30,640 bases of DNA from PBB1 sp031390425 (GCA_031390425.1 JANMTL010000127.1:1-30640), one strand, 5' to 3'; shown: positions 6,657-13,864, counted from the stretch's first letter. Notes: generated by a model not told the origin, from the sequence alone. Translations and numbers: made by a program.

Positions 6657-8670
6657 CGGCCAAGTTCGCTGGCTTGGCCAAAGTGACACCGGATGCGTCA
6701 ACCGCCTCGATGACCCCGGCAAACCGCCCTTTCTTCAAGTGCACCAGCAGCAAGGACATCGCCGCCGGCGTGACGCCCGACATCCGCGAAGCCTGTCCCA
6801 AGGTCTCGGGCCGGTGACGGCTCAACGACTGCCGCACCTCGAAACTGAGCGCCGATACCTGCGTGTAGTCCAGTTCGGCGGGCAGTCTCAGATGCTCATA
6901 ACGCGCCGCCCGCTCGACTTCGTCGTTCTGCTTGACGATGTAGCCGACGTACTTGGCGCTGATCTCGATCTGTTCGATCACGGCATCGGCGAGCGTGTTG
7001 CCCAGCTCGGTGTGGAGTGTTTCACGTGAAACTCCCGCCTCCGGACAAGCGATCGCTGCCACTTGGCTCAGCACGTCGTGATCGACCTCGGGCCGACGCA
7101 GCAGGTCCATCAGGCTGTACTCGTGTTCGAGCGACTTGCCCAGCAAGCGTTCGGCCTCGGCTGTGGGCAAGGTTTGTGGTCGCACCCAAGTGGCTTTCAA
7201 GCGCTGCGTTTCACGTGAAACAGCGTCACGCTTGCGGCTGAAAGCAGCCCAACGTGTGTCGTCGACCAAACCCAGGCGTCGACCGTGCTCGGTGAGTCGG
7301 GCATCGGCGTTGTCCTCGCGCAATTGCAGCCGGAACTCGGCCCGGCTGGTGAACATGCGGTACGGCTCGGTCACGCCCTTGGTGATCAGGTCGTCGACCA
7401 GCACACCGAGATAGGCTTCATCGCGGCCCGGTGTCCAGGCCGGCTGGTCGCGCACCTGCAAAGCCGCATTCAACCCGGCAAACAGGCCTTGGGCCGCCGC
7501 TTCCTCGTAGCCGGTGGTGCCGTTGATTTGCCCGGCAAAGAACAGGCCACGGATCGCTTTCGTCTCGAAGCTCGCCTTCAGCGCACGTGGGTCGAAGTAG
7601 TCGTACTCAATCGCATAACCCGGCCGCAGAATGTGGGCGTTCTCCAGCCCTTGCATCGAATGCACCGCAGCCAGTTGAATGTCGAATGGCAGCGAAGTGG
7701 AAATGCCGTTTGGATAGAACTCGTGCGTGGTCAGGCCTTCGGGCTCCAGGTAGATTTGATGCGAGGGCTTGTCGGCGAAGCGACTCACCTTGTCCTCCAT
7801 GCTCGGGCAATAGCGCGGCCCCACCCCTTCGATCACACCGGTGAACATCGGGCTGCGGTCGAAGCCCGATCGGATGATCTCGTGCGTGCGCTCGTTGGTG
7901 TGGGTGATCCAGCACGGCAGTTGCGGCGGGTGCTGTGAGGCCTCGCCGAGGTAGCTGAACACCGGCATCGGGGTTTGCGGCGCAGCGCCGTCGGCACCTG
8001 CAACGCCGTCGCCGAATTGCGGCGTCAATCGGCTGAAATCGATGCTGCGGCCGTCGATGCGTGGCGGCGTGCCGGTTTTTAAGCGGCCTTGCGGCAGCTG
8101 CAGCTCCTTCAGGCGCGACGACAGCGTGATTGCGGGCGGGTCACCTGCGCGTCCCGCCGCGTGGTTGTCGAAGCCAACGTGGATTTTGCCGTTCAGGAAC
8201 GTCCCGGCTGTCAGCACCACAGTCCGAGCACGGAAGCGAACGCCCACTTGCGTCACAACACCCGCTACAACGGCACCTTCGATGATCAGATCATCGCAAG
8301 CACCCTGAAACAACCACAGATTGGGCTGGTTCTCCAGCCGCCGCCGAATCGCCGCGCGGTACAGCACGCGGTCGGCCTGCGCGCGGGTCGCGCGCACGGC
8401 GGGGCCTTTTGAGCCATTCAAGATGCGGAACTGAATGCCCGCTTCGTCGGTGGCTGCGGCCATCGCACCGCCCAACGCATCGATCTCCTTGACCAGGTGT
8501 CCCTTGCCGATGCCGCCGATCGACGGGTTGCAGCTCATCTGCCCCAGCGTTTCGATGTTGTGTGTCAGCAGCAAGGTGGCGCAACCCAGGCGCGCCGAGG
8601 CGAGCGCCGCCTCGGCGCCGGCATGGCCGCCACCGATCACAACGACATCGAAGACTTGGGGGAACCACAT
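6646..8670 (-). CDS. mnmG: tRNA uridine 5-carboxymethylaminomethyl modification enzyme MnmG (GidA)
   Basis: The 674-residue product has the FAD-binding motif VVVIGGGHAGAEAALAS near residues 9-25, the family signature MSCNPSIGGIGKGHLVKEID (about 46-65), PRYCPSMEDKVSRF, and the C-terminal region including TLGQASRMSGVTPAA. With MnmE it adds the cmnm5 group to the wobble uridine of several tRNAs. It is somewhat longer than E. coli MnmG (629), owing to inserts in the middle and a C-terminal tail. The ATG at 8668-8670 gives MWFPQVFDVVVIGGGHAG, placing the FAD motif at its usual distance. Two parS sites lie inside the coding sequence, and both encode the pentapeptide VSRET. It heads an mnmG-rsmG unit with an 11-base overlap. 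Confidence 0.97.
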   Translation of the reverse strand: MWFPQVFDVVVIGGGHAGAEAALASARLGCATLLLTHNIETLGQMSCNPSIGGIGKGHLVKEIDALGGAMAAATDEAGIQFRILNGSKGPAVRATRAQADRVLYRAAIRRRLENQPNLWLFQGACDDLIIEGAVVAGVVTQVGVRFRARTVVLTAGTFLNGKIHVGFDNHAAGRAGDPPAITLSSRLKELQLPQGRLKTGTPPRIDGRSIDFSRLTPQFGDGVAGADGAAPQTPMPVFSYLGEASQHPPQLPCWITHTNERTHEIIRSGFDRSPMFTGVIEGVGPRYCPSMEDKVSRFADKPSHQIYLEPEGLTTHEFYPNGISTSLPFDIQLAAVHSMQGLENAHILRPGYAIEYDYFDPRALKASFETKAIRGLFFAGQINGTTGYEEAAAQGLFAGLNAALQVRDQPAWTPGRDEAYLGVLVDDLITKGVTEPYRMFTSRAEFRLQLREDNADARLTEHGRRLGLVDDTRWAAFSRKRDAVSRETQRLKATWVRPQTLPTAEAERLLGKSLEHEYSLMDLLRRPEVDHDVLSQVAAIACPEAGVSRETLHTELGNTLADAVIEQIEISAKYVGYIVKQNDEVERAARYEHLRLPAELDYTQVSALSFEVRQSLSRHRPETLGQASRMSGVTPAAMSLLLVHLKKGRFAGVIEAVDASGVTLAKPANLADAA
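7018..7033. other. parS site 2, inside mnmG
   Basis: TGTTTCACGTGAAACT contains the full 14-base palindrome GTTTCACGTGAAAC, with only the last flanking base off consensus. In the mnmG reading frame it encodes VSRET. Confidence 0.95.
7207..7222. other. parS site 3, inside mnmG
   Basis: CGTTTCACGTGAAACA contains the perfect palindrome GTTTCACGTGAAAC, 189 bases from site 2. It again encodes VSRET in mnmG, so the palindrome is held in the same codon phase at both places. Confidence 0.95.
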
Positions 8671-8692
8671 GGCAGTGCCTGTTTTTTGAGCA

Positions 8693-8723
8693 ATCCGGGA
8701 TTGTAGGGAGCACCCTCTGTGAA
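8693..8723 (-). promoter_or_regulatory. Weak candidate promoter for mnmG
   Basis: On the minus strand TACAAT (8705-8700) is a good -10 hexamer about 30 bases before the mnmG ATG. No convincing -35 element stands at the usual distance (TTCACA is only 12 bases upstream), so the call is tentative. Confidence 0.3.
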
Positions 8724-8834
8724 GTCATCCGATGGTCGAGAGTCCACCCCTCTTCATGCACACCCTCCCGATGCCGACGTCGCCCGGGCGGTTGGGGGGC
8801 CCTGGGGTCGCTCAGGCTGAACCGAATCCCGCGC

Positions 8835-8849
8835 GGGCGCTCAGCGCCC
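8835..8849. terminator. Short GC hairpin over the exporter stop codon
   Basis: GGGCGC (8835-8840) and GCGCCC (8844-8849) flank TCA, which is the complement of the exporter's TGA stop. There is no T-run, so termination is uncertain; it may simply protect the 3' end of the message. Confidence 0.25.
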
Positions 8850-11000
8850 CGCGATCCCACTGCCCGGCAGGCTGCGCAAGTCCTGCGCAACCCGCCCTTC
8901 GTGCAGCACGATCACGCGGCTGGCCGTCGCGATGGTCTCGGGCCGGTGCGCGACGATCACGCGGGTCAGGTCGAGCTGCCGGACCGCTTGGTTGACGAGG
9001 CGCTCACGGTCGACGTCGAGCGCGCTGGTGGCCTCGTCGAGGAACAGGATACGCGGCCGTTTGTAGAGCGCGCGGGCCAACAAAATGCGCTGCTTCTGAC
9101 CGCCGGACACGCTGGTGCCCATGTCGCCGATCAGCGTGTGAAAGCCCATCGGCATCGCGTCGATCTCATCAACGACGGCGGCCAGGCGGGCGCATTCCTC
9201 GACCCAGGCCGCATCGGGCGCGGCGTCGAAAAAACTGATGTTGTCGGTGATCGAGCCGGCGAACAACTGGTCGTCTTGCATCACCGTGCCGATCATGTCG
9301 CGCCAGGCGCGCAGGCCCAGCCGAGCCAGCGGCAAGCCGCCCACGCGGATCTCGCCGGACTGGGGTTCGAGCGTGCCGAGCATCAGCTTCAACAGCGTCG
9401 TCTTGCCGCATCCCGAGGGCCCGACGATTGCCACCGATTCGCCGGGTTCGATCGTCAGGTCGAGGCCATCGATGACCGAAGGCTCGCCGTCCGAATACCG
9501 AAACCCGATCTGGCTGAGCTGGATCTGACCGCCGACCTTTTGAATGTCGACCGGCATCGCCACCTCTGCCTCGGGCGCGGTCAGCACGATGTCGGCGAGG
9601 CGCTCGCCCTGCAGCTTCAACATCCGCAACTCGACCGCCTTGTCGATCAGGCCGCTGACGCGCAGCGCGAACTGCTCTTTGTAGGCAAAAAACGCGAACA
9701 GCATGCCGACCGAGAAGCTGCGGTCGAGCACCAGCAGCGCGCCGACCCAGATCACCGCGACGCGCTCCAGCCCGAACACCAGCTTGTGCGACACCGCCAG
9801 CGTCAGGTCGAGCTTGCGCGTCAGGATGTGGGCGTTCAGCGCGTCGACCGCGCGGTTCATGAACTGCGCCTGCCGGTCTTCCTGGCGGTTGTAAAGCTTG
9901 ATCGACTGCACCCCGCGCAGCGATTCGAGGAAGTGCGTGGCCATGCGCCCATCGTGCACGATGCCCTCTTCGGTCGCGTCGCGCAGCGGCCGGAAGAACG
10001 CCCAGCGCAGCAGCGCGTACAGCGCGACCGCGCCGAGCGCGATCAGGGTCAGCTTGACGCTGTAGAACGCCATCATCGCCAGCGTCAGCACCACCAGCAT
10101 GCCGTCGAGCACCACCTCGATGAAGCTGGTGGTCAAGGTCTGCTGGATCTTCTCCACCGCGCCGAAGCGCGACATCACGTCGCCGGTCTGCCGCTTCTCG
10201 AACCACACCACCGGCAGCCGCATCAGGTGCGCGAACACGTTCGACAACCACTGCAGGTTCAAGGTCGACGACAGGTACAGCACCGCCCACGAGCGGATCG
10301 CGCCGGTCGCCACCTGCACCAGCACCAGCAGCGTGAAGCCCAGCCCGAGCGTGACCAGCAGATCGCGATCGGCGCTGACCAGCACGCTGTCGACCACCCA
10401 CTGCATGAAAAACGGCGACAGCAGCATGAACACTTCGAGTGCGAGTGCCAGCACCATGATCTGAAACAGCGATCGCTTGAGCCCGCTCACGCGTCCGAGC
10501 AACTGCCGCACCGACACCGACTGCCGCTCCTCGCGTGGGCGGAAGTCCGGGGTCGGCGTCAGCTCGAGCGCCACGCCGGTGAAGTGTTTCGACAACTCGT
10601 CCATCGACAGGTGGCGGATGCCGTGCGATGGGTCGTGGATCACCGCCTTGCCGCCGCGCAAGCCGGTCAGCACGACGAAATGGTTCAGGTTCCAGTGCAG
10701 CACGCAGGGCAGTTGCAACTGCGGCAGGTGCTCGAGCTCGGCGCGCAATGCGCGCGGCGTCAATTGCAGTTGGCCGGCCATGCGGGTCAGGTCGAGCAGC
10801 GTCGAGCCTTTCAGCGACAACGAAAAGCGTCGGCGCAGGGTCGGCAGATCGGTCTTCAGCCCGTGATAGGTCGCGACCATCGCCAAGCAGGCCAGGCCGC
10901 ATTCCGCCTCCTCGGTCTGCAGCAGCATCGGCATCCGCGGGCGGCCCCAGCCGAAGCGCAGCGTTGACAGCGCCGACGCGCCGAAACCCTCGCGGCCCAT
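8841..11000 (-). CDS. Peptidase-containing ABC exporter (C39 peptidase, bacteriocin/peptide type)
   Basis: The 719-residue product has three parts. At the N-terminus is a C39 cysteine peptidase with C34 in QTEEAECGLACLAMV, H107 in HWNLNHFVVL and D123 in HDPSHG, so the catalytic triad is intact. A six-helix membrane domain spans about residues 155-440. The C-terminal ATPase has Walker A GPSGCGKTTLL, signature SVSGGQKQR and Walker B ILFLDEATSALD. Such transporters cut double-glycine leaders and export the core peptide. The ATG at 10998-11000 overlaps the TGA of the upstream adaptor gene (TGATG), showing tight coupling; the reading from 11042 is disfavoured. Two genes upstream is a small gene with a matching leader, the likely substrate. 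A TolC-type outer-membrane partner is not adjacent. Confidence 0.94.
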   Translation of the reverse strand: MGREGFGASALSTLRFGWGRPRMPMLLQTEEAECGLACLAMVATYHGLKTDLPTLRRRFSLSLKGSTLLDLTRMAGQLQLTPRALRAELEHLPQLQLPCVLHWNLNHFVVLTGLRGGKAVIHDPSHGIRHLSMDELSKHFTGVALELTPTPDFRPREERQSVSVRQLLGRVSGLKRSLFQIMVLALALEVFMLLSPFFMQWVVDSVLVSADRDLLVTLGLGFTLLVLVQVATGAIRSWAVLYLSSTLNLQWLSNVFAHLMRLPVVWFEKRQTGDVMSRFGAVEKIQQTLTTSFIEVVLDGMLVVLTLAMMAFYSVKLTLIALGAVALYALLRWAFFRPLRDATEEGIVHDGRMATHFLESLRGVQSIKLYNRQEDRQAQFMNRAVDALNAHILTRKLDLTLAVSHKLVFGLERVAVIWVGALLVLDRSFSVGMLFAFFAYKEQFALRVSGLIDKAVELRMLKLQGERLADIVLTAPEAEVAMPVDIQKVGGQIQLSQIGFRYSDGEPSVIDGLDLTIEPGESVAIVGPSGCGKTTLLKLMLGTLEPQSGEIRVGGLPLARLGLRAWRDMIGTVMQDDQLFAGSITDNISFFDAAPDAAWVEECARLAAVVDEIDAMPMGFHTLIGDMGTSVSGGQKQRILLARALYKRPRILFLDEATSALDVDRERLVNQAVRQLDLTRVIVAHRPETIATASRVIVLHEGRVAQDLRSLPGSGIAGR

Positions 11001-12286
11001 CACAACCGTCCGGTGATGCTCAGCAGCGGCTCGAAGATCCACTCGATCAGGCGTCGGCGGTCGAGCAACACGTCGGCTTCGAGCTGCATGCCGGCGACCA
11101 GCGGCTGGGCAATTCCGTAGGCTTGCACGGTTTGCTGGTCGAGTGCCACGGTGATGCGGTACAGCGGCTCGCCAGCGACACCGTTCGGATTCAACGCAGA
11201 TGCCGACGTCGATCCGGTCGCCAGCGGCAGGCTCGCCAGCTCAGCGGACTGCAAGGGCGTGCGCGACACCTGCAACACGTGACCGGGGTGGTGGCCGAAC
11301 TTCTGAAACGGAAAAGCCTGGTAACGCAGTTGAACCGCCTGTTCGGGACGCAAAAACCCCACAGCGCTCGACGGGGCGAACAGCTCCGCTTGCATCTTCG
11401 CGCCGGCGGGCATCAGGCTCGCCAGCGCAGCCGACGGTGACACGCTGTCACCCGGCGCGGCGAGCACCGCAGTCACCACGCCGGCCTGCGGCGCCCGCAC
11501 GACGACGCGTTGCAGGGCATCGCTCTCGGCCGACTCTTGAGCCAACTCAGCCAGGGCGCGCTCGATGGTTCCGCGCTGGGCCAGTGCCTGCAGAGGCCGC
11601 TCGCGGCGTTGCGCTTCGAGCACACCGATCTCGCGCTGGTGCACCGTGCGCTGGCGAACCAGCGCCTGCGCCTGGGCGCGCAAGCCGAGGATTTCCTCGG
11701 CCTTGGTCTGCACATGGGCCGAAGAGACGAAATTGTCAGCTTGCAGCGACTCAAGCCGCGCCTGCGCTTTTTGAGCGAGCGCCAAGCGCTGCTGCTGCAA
11801 CTCGGCCTCGACATCCATTTGTTGCAACTCGCGGCGCATGCCGTCGATCTGCCGGGTCAACGCCGTGACTTGCTCGGTCTCCAGGGTTCGGATCTGGCGA
11901 CTCGCGTCTTGCAGGCTGCGCTGCCGAGCATCCAGGCTGCCTTGGACGGCGGACTGTGCGTCACCGTTGAGCGTCGATCGATCGACCGAAATAACGAACA
12001 GCACATCGCCTGCAAGCACCGAAGCGCCTTCGGTGACGCGCCGCTCGACCACCGTGCCAACTGCCGGCGAAGGCAGGCGAAGCAGGCCGCGATCCGGAAC
12101 GATGACGCCCAGCACATGCGCTTTGCGCGTGTACTCACCCTGAAATAAAAACAGACCGGTCGCGATGGCTGTACAAGCCACCAGACCGGTCAGTAGGGCC
12201 AGCGGAACGGGCCGGACGAGCTGTATGCCACCGAGCCAGGAGTGGCTCTGATGTTCGACAGACTCGGGACGAAATAGTCCAGTCAT
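11000..12286 (-). CDS. HlyD/CvaA-family membrane fusion protein of the peptide exporter
   Basis: The 428-residue product has a short cytoplasmic N-terminus, one membrane segment at about residues 26-48 (VPLALLTGLVACTAIATGLF), a lipoyl-like half near GVIVPDRGLLRLPSPAVGTV, a long glutamine- and arginine-rich coiled coil (about 110-245), and the second lipoyl half VVRAPQAGVV. It would bridge the inner-membrane exporter to an outer-membrane channel. The ATG at 12284-12286 is preceded directly by an in-frame TTG, so the start could be one codon earlier. It lies 37 bases after the peptide gene and overlaps the exporter gene, forming a peptide-adaptor-exporter operon. Confidence 0.9.
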   Translation of the reverse strand: MTGLFRPESVEHQSHSWLGGIQLVRPVPLALLTGLVACTAIATGLFLFQGEYTRKAHVLGVIVPDRGLLRLPSPAVGTVVERRVTEGASVLAGDVLFVISVDRSTLNGDAQSAVQGSLDARQRSLQDASRQIRTLETEQVTALTRQIDGMRRELQQMDVEAELQQQRLALAQKAQARLESLQADNFVSSAHVQTKAEEILGLRAQAQALVRQRTVHQREIGVLEAQRRERPLQALAQRGTIERALAELAQESAESDALQRVVVRAPQAGVVTAVLAAPGDSVSPSAALASLMPAGAKMQAELFAPSSAVGFLRPEQAVQLRYQAFPFQKFGHHPGHVLQVSRTPLQSAELASLPLATGSTSASALNPNGVAGEPLYRITVALDQQTVQAYGIAQPLVAGMQLEADVLLDRRRLIEWIFEPLLSITGRL

Positions 12287-12306
12287 CAATCAATGCTGAT
12301 GACAAT

Positions 12307-12319
12307 CCGGCCGCGCCGG
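12307..12319 (-). promoter_or_regulatory. Intercistronic GC hairpin between peptide gene and adaptor gene
   Basis: CCGGC and GCCGG form a five-pair stem around a three-base loop a few bases after the peptide stop codon. There is no T-run, so read-through is expected. Such hairpins often raise the yield of a small upstream message relative to the exporter genes; this role is inferred. Confidence 0.35.
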
Positions 12320-12323
12320 AATT

Positions 12324-12497
12324 TCACCATCTGTGGACAGGCAACCGCGTGCCAGCACCGCTGACGTTGCGCATTTCGTCAGCACCCAGTTCACGGGGCA
12401 CGGATGGAGTGACACGACCTTTGTCGCACTGAATTTCGACATGGGTGCGCGCAGGGGTTTGACGGGGCACCGAGGCGTTGAGTGGCTGTTGCTGCAT
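12324..12497 (-). CDS. Double-glycine leader precursor peptide, candidate secreted signal
   Basis: The 57-residue product ends ELGADEMRNVSGA followed by GTRLPVHRW. The leader fits the double-glycine consensus position by position: L at -12, E at -8, M at -7, V at -4, G at -2 and A at -1. Cleavage after GA would leave a nine-residue core (G49 to W57) with three charged or imidazole side chains and a C-terminal tryptophan. CAGGAG lies about seven bases before the ATG at 12495-12497, favouring it over the longer reading from 12524. The gene is directly upstream of an HlyD adaptor and a C39-peptidase exporter and downstream of a luxR gene. The core is much shorter than most class II bacteriocins, so a signalling peptide is more likely than a toxin. 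Single cysteine C24 is in the leader. I do not recognise a named family. Confidence 0.78.
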   Translation of the reverse strand: MQQQPLNASVPRQTPARTHVEIQCDKGRVTPSVPRELGADEMRNVSGAGTRLPVHRW

Positions 12498-12534
12498 GAG
12501 AAGCTCCTGAAAATTTTTATGCACACCATGTACA

Positions 12535-12588
12535 TAGAGCTATTTCAGCAGCCGACCGTTAAAACCGTAACTGTCAACTCTTACAGCT
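12535..12588 (-). promoter_or_regulatory. Candidate lux box 2 and promoter of the peptide-exporter operon
   Basis: The minus-strand sequence AGCTGTAAGAGTTGACAGTT (12588-12569) has the CT-N12-AG pattern of LuxR-family operators with CTGT/ACAG half-sites. It lies in the 131-base gap between luxR and the peptide gene. If its centre sits at -42.5, as at many LuxR-activated promoters, transcription starts near 12536, and the hexamer TGAAAT at 12547-12542 is in the right place for a -10. A good -35-like TTGACA is embedded in the box itself. Confidence 0.6.
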
Positions 12589-12628
12589 TGTGCAACCGCG
12601 TTCTTGATACTAAACGTCACACATTCAG

Positions 12629-13342
12629 TCAACGAATGAGCTTCAAACGCAACGCTTTCAGCACCGCTTGGTGCTTGTTCACACAGTCGAGCTTGTGCGT
12701 GGCATTGCTCAAGTGCAGCACGGCAGTGCGCTCGGTGATACCGAGGATGTTGCCCACCTCCCACGCGGTCTTGCCTTCCATCGTCCAGCGCAGGCTTTCG
12801 AGCTCGCGAGGTGTTAGCGAGACGGATGTTGCATCCGGCACCGCTGGCAGCAAAACCCGCAGGGCTGCGTCTTGGGCCAGCACAGCGAACAGTTGCAGAT
12901 CGGCCACGATACGGGTGAGCTCTTGCGTCTGCGCAGGAAGCGGTTGATCGCGGTCCACGCCCAACACGAAATGCCGACCCTCGGGCATATGCAACGCGAG
13001 TGCGATGCCAGTGCTGTAACCGAAGCGCGCCTGCCGCTCCCAGCTGGCGGCTTGGCCGGCTGAGATGTATGTCGTCTGATCCCAGATGATCGGAATACTT
13101 TTCTTCTTGCAGTGCTGCATCACCGGATCACAGCGACCCACTTTATCGTCGGCCATCAACTCATGGTAGGCCGGAGGTGCATTGTGCAGAGAGATGAATT
13201 CAGGCTGTCCGAGCAAATGGTCGATCACGGTGATCGCCGACACCGTCTCGAAACCCAGGCCGCGGGCGAAACGGACGATTTCCGTCTGGAGATCGTCGCG
13301 ACTCTGCGCCTCGAACACCGATGAAAATCCGCTCTGCAGCAT
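12629..13342 (-). CDS. LuxR-family quorum-sensing type regulator (LuxR solo)
   Basis: The 237-residue product has an N-terminal autoinducer-binding domain (about 15-160) and a C-terminal GerE-type helix-turn-helix, LTPRELESLRWTMEGKTAWE then TERTAVLHLSNATHKL (about 176-218). Of the pocket residues numbered as in TraR, D70-P71 (D72-P73 here) and W85 (W87) are kept. By simple counting without gaps, the acyl-homoserine-lactone contacts W57 and Y61 are replaced by Y59 and M63. No luxI homologue is in the window. The gene lies directly upstream of the peptide-exporter operon on the same strand, and a lux-box-like palindrome lies before both. It is probably the regulator, and possibly the receptor, of the neighbouring peptide system. 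The start is the ATG at 13340-13342; GGGAG is rather far upstream, so the start is less certain than the family. Confidence 0.9.
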   Translation of the reverse strand: MLQSGFSSVFEAQSRDDLQTEIVRFARGLGFETVSAITVIDHLLGQPEFISLHNAPPAYHELMADDKVGRCDPVMQHCKKKSIPIIWDQTTYISAGQAASWERQARFGYSTGIALALHMPEGRHFVLGVDRDQPLPAQTQELTRIVADLQLFAVLAQDAALRVLLPAVPDATSVSLTPRELESLRWTMEGKTAWEVGNILGITERTAVLHLSNATHKLDCVNKHQAVLKALRLKLIR

Positions 13343-13393
13343 CAGAAACCGATCACTCCCGAACGCCTCGTTCTTGCTGTCTCAGTGGCACGC

Positions 13394-13413
13394 ACCTGCA
13401 AACATTGACAGGT
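13394..13413. promoter_or_regulatory. Candidate lux box 1 upstream of luxR
   Basis: ACCTGCAAACATTGACAGGT has the perfect outer half-sites ACCTG and CAGGT of classical lux boxes (the Vibrio fischeri box begins ACCTG and ends CAGGT) and the CT-N12-AG pattern. Aligned to box 2 it agrees at 14 of 20 positions by hand count, sharing CTG-AA and TTGACAG. Its centre is 61 bases upstream of the luxR start codon, suitable for autoregulation, and about 146 bases from the divergent gene at 13550. Confidence 0.7.
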
Positions 13414-13449
13414 GGCAAGCTCGATGAACCGCTCCACACTCACAGTTGT

Positions 13450-13482
13450 GGCAGTTCAATGACTGCCTTTTCGGAAGGCGGT
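13450..13482. repeat. Paired small inverted repeats in the luxR upstream gap
   Basis: GGCAGT (13450-13455) and ACTGCC (13462-13467) form a perfect inverted repeat with a six-base spacer. The second arm can instead pair in a competing hairpin ACTGCCTT/AAGGCGGT (13462-13482) with one T-G wobble and loop TTCGG. They lie between the divergent luxR and the hypothetical gene. Either could be an operator or an RNA structure in the plus-strand transcript. Confidence 0.35.
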
Positions 13483-13549
13483 AAAACCGATGTCTCCCCC
13501 GTGGACAGTGCGTGCATGGCCCCCCTTATTGTGGCAGGCGGACTCTACA

Positions 13550-13864
13550 ATGGATCTGCGCCTGATCCATATGCATACCCGCGTGGTGCAGTCGGGCCTT
13601 TACGACACGCCCTGCTGCGGGCAAACCTTGTGGGCCCGCGTCGGCAATGACTCAACCGCTGGTGTGGCGTGGGACTGGATTCAACTTCATCAAGGCGTCG
13701 TTGCGATGGCCGATCCGATGGGGCTGGTGACCAATCTGATGCTGCTCAATGCGCAAGGCGAGCCGATCACGAGTTTGCAGGCGGCGTTGCATCTCAACGA
13801 GGTCGTCCACTCGCTGCCTTGGCAGACCGAGGTCGAGCGCGCGCTGGCGCGCATGGCGGCCTGA
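13550..13864 (+). CDS. Hypothetical protein of 104 residues, divergent from luxR
   Basis: I do not recognise the family. The codons have the G/C-rich third positions of neighbouring genes, which supports a real gene. The sequence has TRVVQSGLYDTPCCGQTLWARVGN early, then a tryptophan-containing stretch GVAWDWIQLHQGVVAMADPM that looks like short beta-strands, and a mainly helical C-terminus ending VERALARMAA. There is no signal peptide or membrane segment, and the adjacent cysteines at about 22-23 are notable. Start choice is uncertain: ATG at 13550 or the in-frame ATG at 13571; neither has a clear ribosome site, and TACAAT over 13546-13551 could be a -10 element favouring the later start. It converges with the acetyltransferase gene, 37 bases apart, and shares an upstream region with luxR. 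Confidence 0.65.
   Translation: MDLRLIHMHTRVVQSGLYDTPCCGQTLWARVGNDSTAGVAWDWIQLHQGVVAMADPMGLVTNLMLLNAQGEPITSLQAALHLNEVVHSLPWQTEVERALARMAA

Noticed and set aside
8562..10967. An 801-codon plus-strand frame opposite the exporter gene
   Set aside because: It is the antisense shadow of a well-defined ABC exporter in high-G+C DNA. Its histidine-, arginine- and glutamine-rich content has no domain.
12324..12497. Reading the small gene as a class II bacteriocin
   Set aside because: The core after the GA site is only nine residues, and no immunity gene is visible beside it; a signal is the simpler reading, though a toxin cannot be excluded.
12290..12535. An 81-codon frame overlapping the peptide gene on the same strand
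   Set aside because: It lacks a ribosome site and any leader or domain pattern. The 12324-12497 frame has AGGAG and a full double-glycine consensus, so this one is a shadow.
13450..13467. GGCAGT/ACTGCC repeat considered as a third lux box
   Set aside because: It lacks the CT-N12-AG pattern and shares little with the two matching boxes, so it is kept only as an unexplained inverted repeat.
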